Of a DNA stretch of 53,696 nt, positions 1 through 8,932 are shown piece by piece. Position numbers and translations under genes: made by a program. Below the pieces are notes generated by a model. The model saw only the letters and a program-made list of their open reading frames with translations. It was not told where the DNA came from and did not search any database. Position 1 is the stretch's first letter. Each line of letters begins with the position of its first letter. The stretch is from CAYMJM01 sp964391325 (GTDB taxonomy: Bacteria > Patescibacteriota > Dojkabacteria > B142 > JAFGMG01), in NCBI GenBank assembly GCA_964391325.1, contig CAYMJM010000005.1, positions 1 through 53,696 of the forward strand, given 5' to 3'.

Positions 1-1
1 A

Positions 2-2920
2 GATCTTACTCTCAGTGACCCAGACAGCAGCAGCAATAACATTCGTACATTCACCGGCTTTGTATGGTCCGAAGATCTAGGATGGGTGAATTTTGCAGAT
101 GAGGATCATGGAGGTCCTGTTGTTGTGGATTATGATACAGGGGAACTGTCAGGCAGGGCGTATGTGCTGAATACGGAAGGATTTATAGACTTCTCAGGAG
201 ATGATTTCTACGCAAACACAGCAATAGATACAGCTACAGGTAAATTTACAGGCTATGCGTGGTCTGATGACCTAGGATGGATAGATTTTAATGATGCGCA
301 GGTGAGTGTATTAGATACCACTCCTCCGGAAAATCCCAGTGAAGTTAGCGCCTATAAAAGTGATGAGCTTGCTCTGGAGCTTGTCTCTGCTGAAGGCGAA
401 AATGAAGATCTCTGGTATAACTATCAGACACCATACTTTAGCTGGGACGAACCATTGGATCCTCCAGGATCCATAGGCTATGCCAAAGGTGTGGCTGGCT
501 ATTATGTCTATTTTGGCACAGATTCGACTGCAACGCCTTCCATTGCGGGAGAAGCTGTATATGAGTCAAACTACACTGCAAGTGGGTTAGTTTCTGGGCA
601 GACTTATTATTTACGCATTCAGGCTTTTGATGAAGATGAGAATATTTATACCGGTTCTCCTGGTGATTATACTTATTTTGTCTATAGATACGATGGCGAT
701 GAGCCGGTCAATCCTACATATATTTCCTTGCCTGCCAGCTTTGTCTCTACCCGTGAGGTAACATTTACCTGGCCTACAAGTGGTCCAGATATGCCAGATG
801 ACGCGTTATCAGGATTTTATGGTATGCAATACAGAATAGGTGAAGGTAATCCGTGGTACGGGAGCTTGCATTTACCCTCGACGGAGGGAGAAATAAATAT
901 GAATGATATTCTGGCTAACACTGGTAGTTATACATTACATCCGGAGTACGATCAGCAACTGCTTGTTCAGGGATCCAATATCATATATATACGTACCATA
1001 GACAGAGCAGGGAATGTTACGAGTACATATACAACAGGTGTATTGAAACTCAACACAGACGCACCAAGCAGTCCGCGTTCTTTAGCTGTAACTCCTTCGA
1101 CAAATACTACCAACCTATATGGTTTTAGCTGGCAGCCGCCAAGCAGCTTTATAGGTAGTGCTTCTTTAATTCAATACTGTTATACAGTAAATGTGCTGCC
1201 AAGCGAGACACACTGTAACTATACTGGTCCAGGGCAGCTGAGTTTGAGTGCTGGAGCTTATGCTACTCAGCCTGGTCTTAATGCTCTGTACTTGGTGGCG
1301 AAAGATGAAGCGTCTAATATAAACTACGAAACTTATACGAGTATAAACTTCTCTTATACAGGTTCAGCTCCTGGGATTCCAATAGACCTTGATATAGCAG
1401 ATATATCAATAAAAGCAAGTTCCAACTGGAGACTTGCAATATCCTGGGATGAGCCGCTGGATCTTGGAGCAGGCGTAGAGAATTATAAGATATATAGATC
1501 TACCAAGGTGGGAGCTTCCTGCAGTACAAACATGAATGATTTTGAACTGATTGGCACAACATCGGGATCTGCATATATAGATACAGGACTTGAGCAGAAA
1601 GTATATTACTACTGTCTTCAAGCCTGTGACAGTGCAAATAGTTGCGGCGCGGTATCATCAACTCAAAGCAGATATCCGGATGGTAAATATACAGAGCCTC
1701 CAATTCTTGTTTCCGCTCCGAAGATAGAGCTGATTACCACATCAAGAGCTGTAATAAGTTGGTATACTGATCGACTTTCAGATACCAAAGTGCAATATGG
1801 TTTGAAATCCGGAGAGTACTTTAAAACTGAAGCATATCAATCTGAGCCAGTAACAGCACACTCTCTTACTTTAGAGGGCTTGAACCCAGACACAACATAT
1901 TATTATAAAGCGAAATGGACTGATGAAGACGGTAATACCGGCATATCTGAAGAGAAAATTTTTAAAACTGACCCTGCTCCTGTTGTCAAAGATATTTCGG
2001 TCCAGTACATAGATACCTCTTCTGCCATAATTCGATTTAAAATAAAAGATGCCCAACAGGCAAAAATATACTATGGTAAGTCTGAGAGTTTCGGAGGTGT
2101 CGAAAAAATTTCTACGTCGTACTCCGAAAGTGTTTACTCGGTTCCTATTAGAAATCTAGATGATGGCTCTCAGTATTTTTATAAGATTAATCCTGTTGAT
2201 ATAGAAGGACAGGAATATAACGGTACAATTCTTTCTTTTGAAACTCTACCTTTGCCGGAAATCTCAAATATTACTATTGAGGAGATGAAAGGTGTAGCCA
2301 ATCCTACGCTTACTATAAATTGGATCACAAATACTCCGGTAACTAGTGTAGTGACGTTTTATCCCACAGCAGATGAATCAAAATCACGCGATGCGGTAGA
2401 GCTTGAGATGCTGCAAGGTGAACATGAGATGATTATTCAGGGCCTTGAGCCAGACACAGAATACATTTTAGTGATACAGGGAACAGATAGATTTAATAAC
2501 AGAGCAGTTTCTGATCCCCAAAGGTTTACTACAGCGACTGACAATCGTCCACCAGAGATCAGCAAGATTATGATTGAAGAAAATGTCGAAAATTTTGAGG
2601 AGCTGAACAAAGAGCCAGCTGGACAATTGATTATATCCTGGGAAACTGATGAGCTGGCAAGATCACAAGTCGAGTACAGTGAAGGTAATTCTGGAAGTTA
2701 CCAATACAGCAGCCCTATGAACGATATACTTTCATTCAAGCATGTTGTAGTTATAAATGACCTGAAACCTGCTACTGCTTACCATCTGAGAGTGAAGTCA
2801 GTGGACGGAGCAGAAAATGTTGCCGTGAGCGATGATCAGTTGGCAGTTACTCCAAAGGCAAGCGGTAGTGTAATTGACATATTGATAAAAACTTTAACTG
2901 ATGTATTTACTTTTCTGTAG
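2..2920 (+). CDS. Secreted fibronectin type III repeat surface protein, 5' end outside the window
   Basis: The frame is open from base 2 with no start, so the gene begins upstream; the GTG at 86 is only an internal codon. Two repeats near the N-terminal side, FVWSEDLGWVNF and YAWSDDLGWIDF, belong to the W-S-x-D-x-G-W motif common in CPR secreted proteins. The rest is a chain of FN3-like beta-sandwich domains, recognisable from recurrent 'L.p.T.YY.ri.a.D..gN' segments (for example LNPDTTYYYKAKWTDEDGN and LEPDTEYILVIQGTDRFNN). The C-terminus ends in a short hydrophobic stretch (IDILIKTLTDVFTFL) with no sorting signal. It probably acts as an extracellular adhesin or wall protein. The ABC transporter gene starts 5 bp after the stop, so they may be co-transcribed. 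The fold is clear; the ligand is unknown. Confidence 0.85.
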   Translation, partial: DLTLSDPDSSSNNIRTFTGFVWSEDLGWVNFADEDHGGPVVVDYDTGELSGRAYVLNTEGFIDFSGDDFYANTAIDTATGKFTGYAWSDDLGWIDFNDAQVSVLDTTPPENPSEVSAYKSDELALELVSAEGENEDLWYNYQTPYFSWDEPLDPPGSIGYAKGVAGYYVYFGTDSTATPSIAGEAVYESNYTASGLVSGQTYYLRIQAFDEDENIYTGSPGDYTYFVYRYDGDEPVNPTYISLPASFVSTREVTFTWPTSGPDMPDDALSGFYGMQYRIGEGNPWYGSLHLPSTEGEINMNDILANTGSYTLHPEYDQQLLVQGSNIIYIRTIDRAGNVTSTYTTGVLKLNTDAPSSPRSLAVTPSTNTTNLYGFSWQPPSSFIGSASLIQYCYTVNVLPSETHCNYTGPGQLSLSAGAYATQPGLNALYLVAKDEASNINYETYTSINFSYTGSAPGIPIDLDIADISIKASSNWRLAISWDEPLDLGAGVENYKIYRSTKVGASCSTNMNDFELIGTTSGSAYIDTGLEQKVYYYCLQACDSANSCGAVSSTQSRYPDGKYTEPPILVSAPKIELITTSRAVISWYTDRLSDTKVQYGLKSGEYFKTEAYQSEPVTAHSLTLEGLNPDTTYYYKAKWTDEDGNTGISEEKIFKTDPAPVVKDISVQYIDTSSAIIRFKIKDAQQAKIYYGKSESFGGVEKISTSYSESVYSVPIRNLDDGSQYFYKINPVDIEGQEYNGTILSFETLPLPEISNITIEEMKGVANPTLTINWITNTPVTSVVTFYPTADESKSRDAVELEMLQGEHEMIIQGLEPDTEYILVIQGTDRFNNRAVSDPQRFTTATDNRPPEISKIMIEENVENFEELNKEPAGQLIISWETDELARSQVEYSEGNSGSYQYSSPMNDILSFKHVVVINDLKPATAYHLRVKSVDGAENVAVSDDQLAVTPKASGSVIDILIKTLTDVFTFL

Positions 2921-2924
2921 TTAA

Positions 2925-5216
2925 ATGATAATTCGAAGCGATCAAAATAATAGGGATTTTTTAGGGGCTGAGCATTTATCCAAGTCGTTTTATACCAAGC
3001 TGCAGACTATACAAGTACTTAAAGATATTAACTTTGAAATAAAGAAAGGCGAATTTGTTATAGTGTTTGGCCCGTCAGGCTGTGGCAAATCGACTTTGCT
3101 TAATTCGTTGCTTGGGTTGGAAGCACCTACTACAGGTAAAGTTATTATCAAGGGGAGAAGTATTTATCAACTTGCTCCAGACGAAAGAGCTGAGTTTCGC
3201 AAACGTAACATGGGGATGGTCTACCAGCAGCCAAACTGGGTGAAGTCCCTGAATGTACTTGAAAATGTCTCTTTGCCATTGGTACTTATGGGGGTTGCCA
3301 AACAAAAGGCAATGAGGGTGGGGTGGAGAATGCTTGCTCAAATTGGCTTATCTGATAAAGCCTCTTATTTCGCTTCAGAACTATCTGCAGGACAGCAGCA
3401 GAAGGTTGGATTTGCGCGCGCAATGATCTCAGATCCGGAAATTGTGATAGCAGATGAGCCAACAGGAAATCTTGACTACAAAGCGGGGCATGGGGTGATG
3501 GACCTTCTATCGGATTCCCATAAGCAGGGCAAGACTATCATTATGGTTACTCACGACATGCAGTATCTACAATATGCACAGCGTATACTTCGTATGTTCG
3601 ATGGGAAAATCATTGATGACATTAAGATAGAAGAGGGGATGGACAAAGAAGCTATAAAGGAACTAGTAACTGCAGAGCATGAAATACCGCTAGATAATCA
3701 AAATCAAGTACCTAGCCTTAATAACGAAAAGAGTGGAGATAAATATATAGACGAGGAACTATCAACAGGTGGACTGCTTGCGAATATCCGCAGGGTAAGC
3801 ATCAGATCATTAAAGGTTATAGGTAGTTTATTTGCGTATTCTTTCTATCAGGTTGCTACAAATATGGGCTACCATATAAATAAAAGTACCAGTTTGAAAC
3901 TAAACTCTAAAATCACTAGAAAAATAAGTGGAGATACTGTTACCCATAATGGAAGGAGTACTTTGCGGGAGGTAGACCTTATTGATCTTGCTGTTCGCAA
4001 TCTAAAGTTAAGAGAGATAAGAACTCTAGTCACTATAGGAGGTATATCTTTGGGGATAGGATTTATTGTATTTTTACTTTCAGTTGGATATGGCTTTGAG
4101 AATCTGGTTGTCATGCAGGTAGCAGGGCTTGACGAGAGGCGGCAGCTTGATGTACTTCCAGCAGAGAGTGTGGGGTTGTTTATAGATGATGAGAAGCTTG
4201 CTGACTTTGAGAAGCTTGAGCATGTGGAGGCAGTATATCCAGTGATAAACGCTGTAGCGAATGTTGAATTTGGAGGGTCTAATTTCGAAACTGTAACTGT
4301 AGGCACAAAGCCTGAGTACTTATCAGTTCTTGATAACCAGGTTGTAGCCGGAAGAACAATAAAAAGTAACGATATCAAACAAGAAGTTGAAAATGATAGT
4401 GCTGAATCGGAAGTGGTAGAAGAACTCCCTCTAACCGGCACTAGGGAAGCTGTTGTCAGTACTGCTTTGTTGAAGTTTTTGGGTATAGGGAGTGACGGTA
4501 TTTTATCCAAAAATATGAACCTCTCATTAACAATGTCATCCAAGCTTGTTGATGATCTGCAAAAGATCGAAACTGAGGCAATAAGCTATTCGGTAGTTGG
4601 TGTTATTGATGATGATGAGAATATGTTAATTTACATAAATCTTGATGATCTACAGGCGCTTGGAATCCGTAAGTACTCACAAACACATTTATCTGTGACT
4701 TCTATAGATGAAGTAACATGGGTTCGTTCCCAGATAAGCAGTATGGGCTTTAAGACTTTCTCATTGTTAGATATCACCTCTAGAATACAGACTTTATTTG
4801 CTTCTCTCAGACAGATTCTTTTGGTNNNNNNNNNNTTTTCTATTGCTTCTCTCGGAATGTTTAATACACTAACGGTTTCCCTGTTGGAGAGAACCAGGGA
4901 GATAGGATTGATGAAATCCATGGGCATGAAATCAAATGAGATTTTTGATCTGTTTCTTGCAGAATCTCTGTCTATGAGCCTGCTGGGAGGTATTATGGGT
5001 ATTGTCCTAGGGTTTATATTTGGCAAGGCTTTATCTCTGATTTTGACCTTCGCCTCTATGTCAAATGGCATAGATTATATTGAAGTGAGTATAATACCAT
5101 TTCCATTAATAATTACGATCCTCATTCTTTCTGCAGTAATAGGTACTCTGACAGGATTTTATCCTTCATATAGAGCTACAAAAATATCTGCACTCAATGC
5201 TTTGAGATATGAATAG
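2925..5216 (+). CDS. ABC transporter, fused LolD-type ATPase and FtsX/MacB-type permease
   Basis: The N-terminal half is an ABC ATPase of the MacB/LolD/FtsE group: Walker A GPSGCGKST, signature LSAGQQQKV and Walker B region IVIADEPTGNLD. The second half begins with a transmembrane segment after 'REIRTLVTIGGISLGIGFIVFL', followed by a large extracytoplasmic domain. It ends in a three-helix FtsX permease domain with the family signature ERTREIGLMKSMGM. This is the MacB arrangement with domains in the order ATPase-permease. Such proteins are mechanotransmitters that export peptides or lipoproteins or drive cell-wall enzymes, rather than classic importers. Ten Ns interrupt the codons of the first C-terminal helix, but both sides read in the same frame. 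It follows the FN3 protein by 5 bp, so the two may work together at the surface; the substrate is unknown. Confidence 0.93.
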   Translation: MIIRSDQNNRDFLGAEHLSKSFYTKLQTIQVLKDINFEIKKGEFVIVFGPSGCGKSTLLNSLLGLEAPTTGKVIIKGRSIYQLAPDERAEFRKRNMGMVYQQPNWVKSLNVLENVSLPLVLMGVAKQKAMRVGWRMLAQIGLSDKASYFASELSAGQQQKVGFARAMISDPEIVIADEPTGNLDYKAGHGVMDLLSDSHKQGKTIIMVTHDMQYLQYAQRILRMFDGKIIDDIKIEEGMDKEAIKELVTAEHEIPLDNQNQVPSLNNEKSGDKYIDEELSTGGLLANIRRVSIRSLKVIGSLFAYSFYQVATNMGYHINKSTSLKLNSKITRKISGDTVTHNGRSTLREVDLIDLAVRNLKLREIRTLVTIGGISLGIGFIVFLLSVGYGFENLVVMQVAGLDERRQLDVLPAESVGLFIDDEKLADFEKLEHVEAVYPVINAVANVEFGGSNFETVTVGTKPEYLSVLDNQVVAGRTIKSNDIKQEVENDSAESEVVEELPLTGTREAVVSTALLKFLGIGSDGILSKNMNLSLTMSSKLVDDLQKIETEAISYSVVGVIDDDENMLIYINLDDLQALGIRKYSQTHLSVTSIDEVTWVRSQISSMGFKTFSLLDITSRIQTLFASLRQILLXXXXFSIASLGMFNTLTVSLLERTREIGLMKSMGMKSNEIFDLFLAESLSMSLLGGIMGIVLGFIFGKALSLILTFASMSNGIDYIEVSIIPFPLIITILILSAVIGTLTGFYPSYRATKISALNALRYE
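4826..4835. other. Assembly gap of ten Ns inside the ABC permease
   Basis: Ten consecutive Ns lie between ...CTTTTGGT and TTTTCTATTGC. The coding frame on each side fits a single FtsX domain, so the true gap is probably close to ten bases or differs from it by a multiple of three. It shows the window is a scaffold. Confidence 0.98.
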
Positions 5217-5253
5217 CGGACTTCGCTTTTAATTTACACTTTGGATGATTGGT

Positions 5254-5652
5254 TCAACTGTTCGCTTCCAGGCTTTGGTGCTGGTCAGCCATAGCTTTTG
5301 ATATTGTGCCTTCAGCAATTTTAGTGGCTCTTTTGCCGATTCTTTGTCTCATGTAGTAAAGTTTAGACCTTTTTACCTTACCTTTCCTTATAAATTCAAT
5401 TTTTTTTATGTTAGTTGAGTGTAAAGGAAAAATTTTTTCTACTCCGATTCCATAGCTGATTTTCCTTACTGTAAAAGTTTTTCTTGTACCTGAGTTTTTG
5501 ATAGCAAGAACGATACCCTTGAATACCTGCGTTCTTTTTTTGTCTTTTTCTCGAATTATTGTATGAACTGCTACAGTATCACCGACTTTAAATTCTGGGA
5601 TATCTGTTCTTATGTATGGTTGTTCAACTTTTTCTAATATTTTTGTATCCAT
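5254..5652 (-). CDS. rplS: 50S ribosomal protein L19
   Basis: Residues match bacterial L19 throughout: the N-terminal 'IPEFKVGDTVAVHTIIREKDKKRTQVFKGIV' region, the central 'RKISYGIGVEKIFPLHS' block and the conserved 'KVKRSKLYYMRQRIGKRA' segment. L19 sits at the 30S-50S interface. The ATG at 5652 (MDTKILEK) is chosen; a TTG nine codons upstream extends the frame but gives an atypical N-terminus. The usual partners rimM, trmD and rpsP are not beside it. It converges with the ABC transporter gene, with only 37 bp between the two stops. Confidence 0.97.
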   Translation of the reverse strand: MDTKILEKVEQPYIRTDIPEFKVGDTVAVHTIIREKDKKRTQVFKGIVLAIKNSGTRKTFTVRKISYGIGVEKIFPLHSTNIKKIEFIRKGKVKRSKLYYMRQRIGKRATKIAEGTISKAMADQHQSLEANS

Positions 5653-5730
5653 AATTGATTTATATAATAACCTCAACAACGTTTTGAATTTTACACTATT
5701 TATATGTAAATTACCAATGGAAGGCTGCTT

Positions 5731-6045
5731 TTATACGTCCAGATTGGTAGATTGCGCTAGCGCTTTTATTTCCCTGAGTTCTCTTCTTATATCTCTCAAC
5801 ATGATTTCTACAGCTCTTAATCTTGCTGCTACCTTGTACTCTCTGGCATCAGAGCCTACAAAGTATCCTATTGGTTTTTTCATCAGTTCTGCCAGCTTTT
5901 GTAGTTTATCTATTGGGGGACTGATACGCCCTGATTCATAACCCGAAATTGTTTTATCTGAAACCCCTAAAGCTACACCGACTTGTAGTTGCGAGAGTTT
6001 GGCATCTTCTCTTGCCTTCTTGATTTTTTCTGCTAGTGAACTCAT
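5731..6045 (-). CDS. XRE-family helix-turn-helix transcriptional regulator
   Basis: This 104-residue protein has a Cro/CI-type HTH at residues 5-60: 'IKKAREDAKLSQLQVGVALG' then 'VSDKTISGYESGRISPPIDKLQKLAEL', the standard five-helix XRE pattern. Residues 68-100 form a charged helix (RLRAVEIMLRDIRRELREIKAL) that could be a dimerisation coiled coil. It lies 8 bp downstream of recX and in the same direction as sppA-recX, so it is probably the last gene of that operon. No operator was identified. Confidence 0.9.
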   Translation of the reverse strand: MSSLAEKIKKAREDAKLSQLQVGVALGVSDKTISGYESGRISPPIDKLQKLAELMKKPIGYFVGSDAREYKVAARLRAVEIMLRDIRRELREIKALAQSTNLDV

Positions 6046-6053
6046 TTTATTAT

Positions 6054-6704
6054 TTAAAAATGTAATTTATTTAAAACAGGTTTAATGTCATCGTAATTAA
6101 ACCCTTTACGTAATAAGTATTCCATAACTTTCCTTTCCTTTTCCTTCGCACCCAATCCTTGGATTTTACTTGATTTTAGTTTTCTTGTCGCCAGTTTTGT
6201 TATTATTTCCGATTTTGCATCTTTGTTATAGTGTTGCTTTAGAATGGGCGCATATATATCTTCATTTACCCCGAATTTTAAAAGTTCCTGTACAACAGCT
6301 TTTTCACTTCTTTTGCGTTGACTGGTTCTGCTTTTTATAAGCCAATCAGCAAAGGCTGTGTCATCCAAATATTCCAGGGTTTCGAGGCGGTTCAAAATAA
6401 GATCCAAAACGCTTTGCCTATCAGCCTCCTCGAGTTTTTTACTTCCCAACTTTGTCTGTAAATAATTTTCTGTTTCCTGTCTGCTTCTTGGTCTTCTACC
6501 AAGAAAACTTAAAGCTTTCGTTAGTCCATACTCATAAGCATCGTGTGATTTTATCTTCTCTATATCGCTAGAATCAAGGTCTCTATCTTTATATAGATTG
6601 AATTTTAACAGCGTGTTCTCTTCCACACTGAAACTATACTCATTCTCTATAAACACATTTACCCTCTTTGACCTCTTTGCTCTTTCGAGCTTGGTTATTC
6701 TCAA
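6054..6704 (-). CDS. recX: RecX family regulatory protein
   Basis: RecX proteins bind RecA filaments and modulate recombination and the SOS response. The 216-residue product has the family's tandem three-helix repeats: 'AYEYGLTKALSFLGRRPRSRQETENYL' near residue 55, 'LEYLDDTAFADWLIKSR' near 110, and a C-terminal repeat ending in 'YLLRKGFNYDDIKPVL'. The start is a TTG (LRITKLERAK) two bases after the sppA stop, which suggests translational coupling. No ATG fits upstream, and the 'RITKIE' beginning is typical of low-GC RecX. recA is not in the window. Confidence 0.92.
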   Translation of the reverse strand: MRITKLERAKRSKRVNVFIENEYSFSVEENTLLKFNLYKDRDLDSSDIEKIKSHDAYEYGLTKALSFLGRRPRSRQETENYLQTKLGSKKLEEADRQSVLDLILNRLETLEYLDDTAFADWLIKSRTSQRKRSEKAVVQELLKFGVNEDIYAPILKQHYNKDAKSEIITKLATRKLKSSKIQGLGAKEKERKVMEYLLRKGFNYDDIKPVLNKLHF

Positions 6705-6706
6705 TA

Positions 6707-7672
6707 TTATTCTGGTAGATAATATAAATACATCCCAGGATCTGTTTCTAGCTTACTGGTTACGTTTGCCCAAGGGTTAAGTTCGTTAGAGATGAACATG
6801 CCCAAGCTGCTAAAAGGACTGGTATAAGTTTCATAGACTACTACTGTCGGATTTTCTATGCCTGCCAGCTCGGAAGCTGCTTCTATAGCAGTTGTCTCAG
6901 TTCCTAACTCATCAATAAGGTTGAGGTCTTTTGCTTTTTTGCCGCTGTATATACTGCCATCTGCTATTTCCAGCAGAGATTCCCTTGGTATGTTTCTTCC
7001 TTCAGATACTGTCTGGATAAATGTTTCGTAATAGTCATTCAAAACACTTTCTAGGATTTTCCTGTCTTCACTGGAAACATCCTCGATGTTTTCAAGAACT
7101 TTCATGTCAGATTGAGTATTTGTGACTGTGATAACTTTGATTCCTAGTTTCTCATACAGTCCTTCTAAATTCGTGATCTGGGTAATTACACCTATGCTTC
7201 CCGTCAAAGAGGTTTCGGAAGCGATGATTCTGTTTGCTGGTGCTGCTATATAGTATCCTCCAGAAGTGGCTGTCATTTCCATCAGAGCAACAACAGGCTT
7301 TGTCTGTTTAACCTCTTTGATTTTTTGGGCGATGATATGGCTATCATACACAGTTCCTCCAGGCGTATTTAATGTAACGATGATCGCTTTTACCGAACTG
7401 TCTTCAGTAGCTTTATCAAGTTTGTTTAGGATGACTTCTACCATGTCTGGATTAAGCTTCACTGTACTCTGTTCGGAAGCGATCATTCCTTCTATTGGAA
7501 TTATTGCGATTTTATTACTGCTTCCAGTAATTTTTGTTTTCTCTATAATCTCTCCTTGGCTAAAGGATAGAGACCCCATCTCTGTTAATAATAGGATAAA
7601 CATACAACAGGAACAAAGTAAGAGTACTATTAAGGCTATAATCATAGATATTGTTAAACCTTTTCTAGACAT
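6707..7672 (-). CDS. sppA: Signal peptide peptidase SppA (S49 family)
   Basis: This is a 321-residue membrane serine protease of the short (36K-type) SppA class. A single transmembrane segment at residues 7-30 anchors a catalytic domain outside the cytoplasm. The Ser-Lys dyad is visible: Ser137 in TATSGGYYIA and Lys179 in LGIKV, with the substrate-binding motif NTPGG at residues 102-106. SppA cleaves leftover signal peptides in the membrane, which fits a region rich in exported proteins. It heads a minus-strand operon sppA-recX-XRE. AGGT lies directly before its ATG. Confidence 0.95.
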   Translation of the reverse strand: MSRKGLTISMIIALIVLLLCSCCMFILLLTEMGSLSFSQGEIIEKTKITGSSNKIAIIPIEGMIASEQSTVKLNPDMVEVILNKLDKATEDSSVKAIIVTLNTPGGTVYDSHIIAQKIKEVKQTKPVVALMEMTATSGGYYIAAPANRIIASETSLTGSIGVITQITNLEGLYEKLGIKVITVTNTQSDMKVLENIEDVSSEDRKILESVLNDYYETFIQTVSEGRNIPRESLLEIADGSIYSGKKAKDLNLIDELGTETTAIEAASELAGIENPTVVVYETYTSPFSSLGMFISNELNPWANVTSKLETDPGMYLYYLPE

Positions 7673-7864
7673 ACCTGTAAGCTATCTAAAGTAAATATAT
7701 GTTACGATTATAACAGTCTAACTGAGGATGAGCAACTGGGCCTAGTATATTTAACTAGCTTGAGTCATGGAGTTAAGATATAGAAGGTATATATAGTGTG
7801 TTTAGTTCATAAAATACCTTTAAGCGTGATTATATTGTAGGTTTGTTGTAAAATTTCATTGATT

Positions 7865-8932
7865 ATGAAATATTTAAAGAATCATCTCATTAACCAAGAT
7901 GTAATAAACCTGGTACTTTCCTGTATAGCAGTACTATGTTTTGTTGGGATGACACCGGTGATTACCTCCAGCAATGAAGCTTTTAATTTCAAGGGAGAGC
8001 AAGCCGAGACAATTCGTACACTATCGGTCTCAAACATCCAAAATACTGTTCAACCACATATACGAATAAATGCTGTAGAACCGATTTTGACCACTAATAG
8101 CAAGATAGAGTTTCAGGCTGATACAAATAGAGAAATTAGACCTGTTTCTGAGAATGTTGACATGCAATTACTGAGTCAAGATGATTTCTATACATATCTT
8201 ATTCGAGTTGAATCTATCCCGGTGGGTGACTCCCTTCAGCAAATAGAGCTGGTAGATCACATGGGGAATACTTTGCAAATCAAGTTAAAAGTATCCAGAG
8301 AGCAAATTTTCCGTGATAATACGATTCCGGAGTCTACGAGTACTGCAATTGTCGCCAGTGGGAATGACTTAACTGCTGTGGTAGATAAGAGACATAGGCT
8401 TCCACAGTCTTATGTGCCTGGAGATCTAGTATGGCTGAGTGATTACGGGATAGAAGCTTCATCCCGAATACAGCTGCGTAGGATATTGATAGAAGATTTA
8501 CAGAATTTATTTAATGATATCGAATCCGAAGGCTTGGATATTATGATTTCTTCTGGATACAGGTCTTATTCTTTACAAATTTCTACTTATAATTATTGGT
8601 TGAATTATAACAAGGGAAATGTTGAAAAAACCGATGCTGTAAGTGCAAGACCAGGTCATAGTGAGCATCAACTTGGGACTACAATAGATTTTGTAAACAG
8701 CGAAACTAATTACCGGCTGTCTGTAGATTTTGGGAAGACAAAAGCGGGAGTCTGGCTGGTGAATAATGCGTATAAGTACGGTTTTGCCCTTTCTTATCCG
8801 AATGGGAAGTCTGATATAACAGGTTATTCATACGAACCTTGGCACTGGAGATACATTGGAAAAGACCATGCTTTAAAATGGTACCATTCAAGTCTAACTT
8901 TGGTGGAATATCTTGAAAGTATAAGCAGATGA
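7865..8932 (+). CDS. VanY-type D-Ala-D-Ala carboxypeptidase (M15B)
   Basis: The product is a zinc peptidase that trims the terminal D-Ala from peptidoglycan stem peptides. An N-terminal hydrophobic segment at residues 12-30 acts as signal or anchor. The M15 motifs sit in the C-terminal half: ISSGYRSYSLQ (Arg233), SEHQLGTTIDF with zinc ligands His268 and Asp275, and EPWHWRYIG with Glu324 and His327. Residues 45-160 form a separate beta-rich region of unknown role. A TTG two codons upstream also opens the frame; the ATG at 7865 is preferred. Its stop overlaps the next gene's ATG (ATGA), so translation is coupled to the glycosyltransferase. Confidence 0.92.
   Translation: MKYLKNHLINQDVINLVLSCIAVLCFVGMTPVITSSNEAFNFKGEQAETIRTLSVSNIQNTVQPHIRINAVEPILTTNSKIEFQADTNREIRPVSENVDMQLLSQDDFYTYLIRVESIPVGDSLQQIELVDHMGNTLQIKLKVSREQIFRDNTIPESTSTAIVASGNDLTAVVDKRHRLPQSYVPGDLVWLSDYGIEASSRIQLRRILIEDLQNLFNDIESEGLDIMISSGYRSYSLQISTYNYWLNYNKGNVEKTDAVSARPGHSEHQLGTTIDFVNSETNYRLSVDFGKTKAGVWLVNNAYKYGFALSYPNGKSDITGYSYEPWHWRYIGKDHALKWYHSSLTLVEYLESISR

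Noticed and set aside
3869..4543. 224-residue minus-strand frame opposite the ABC permease
   Set aside because: Ser/Thr-rich, low-complexity translation; the plus strand encodes a clear FtsX-type domain, so this is a shadow.
5217..5253. AGCG-gactt-CGCT hairpin between the ABC and L19 genes as a terminator
   Set aside because: Only a 4-bp stem with a weak U-tract; too short to support.
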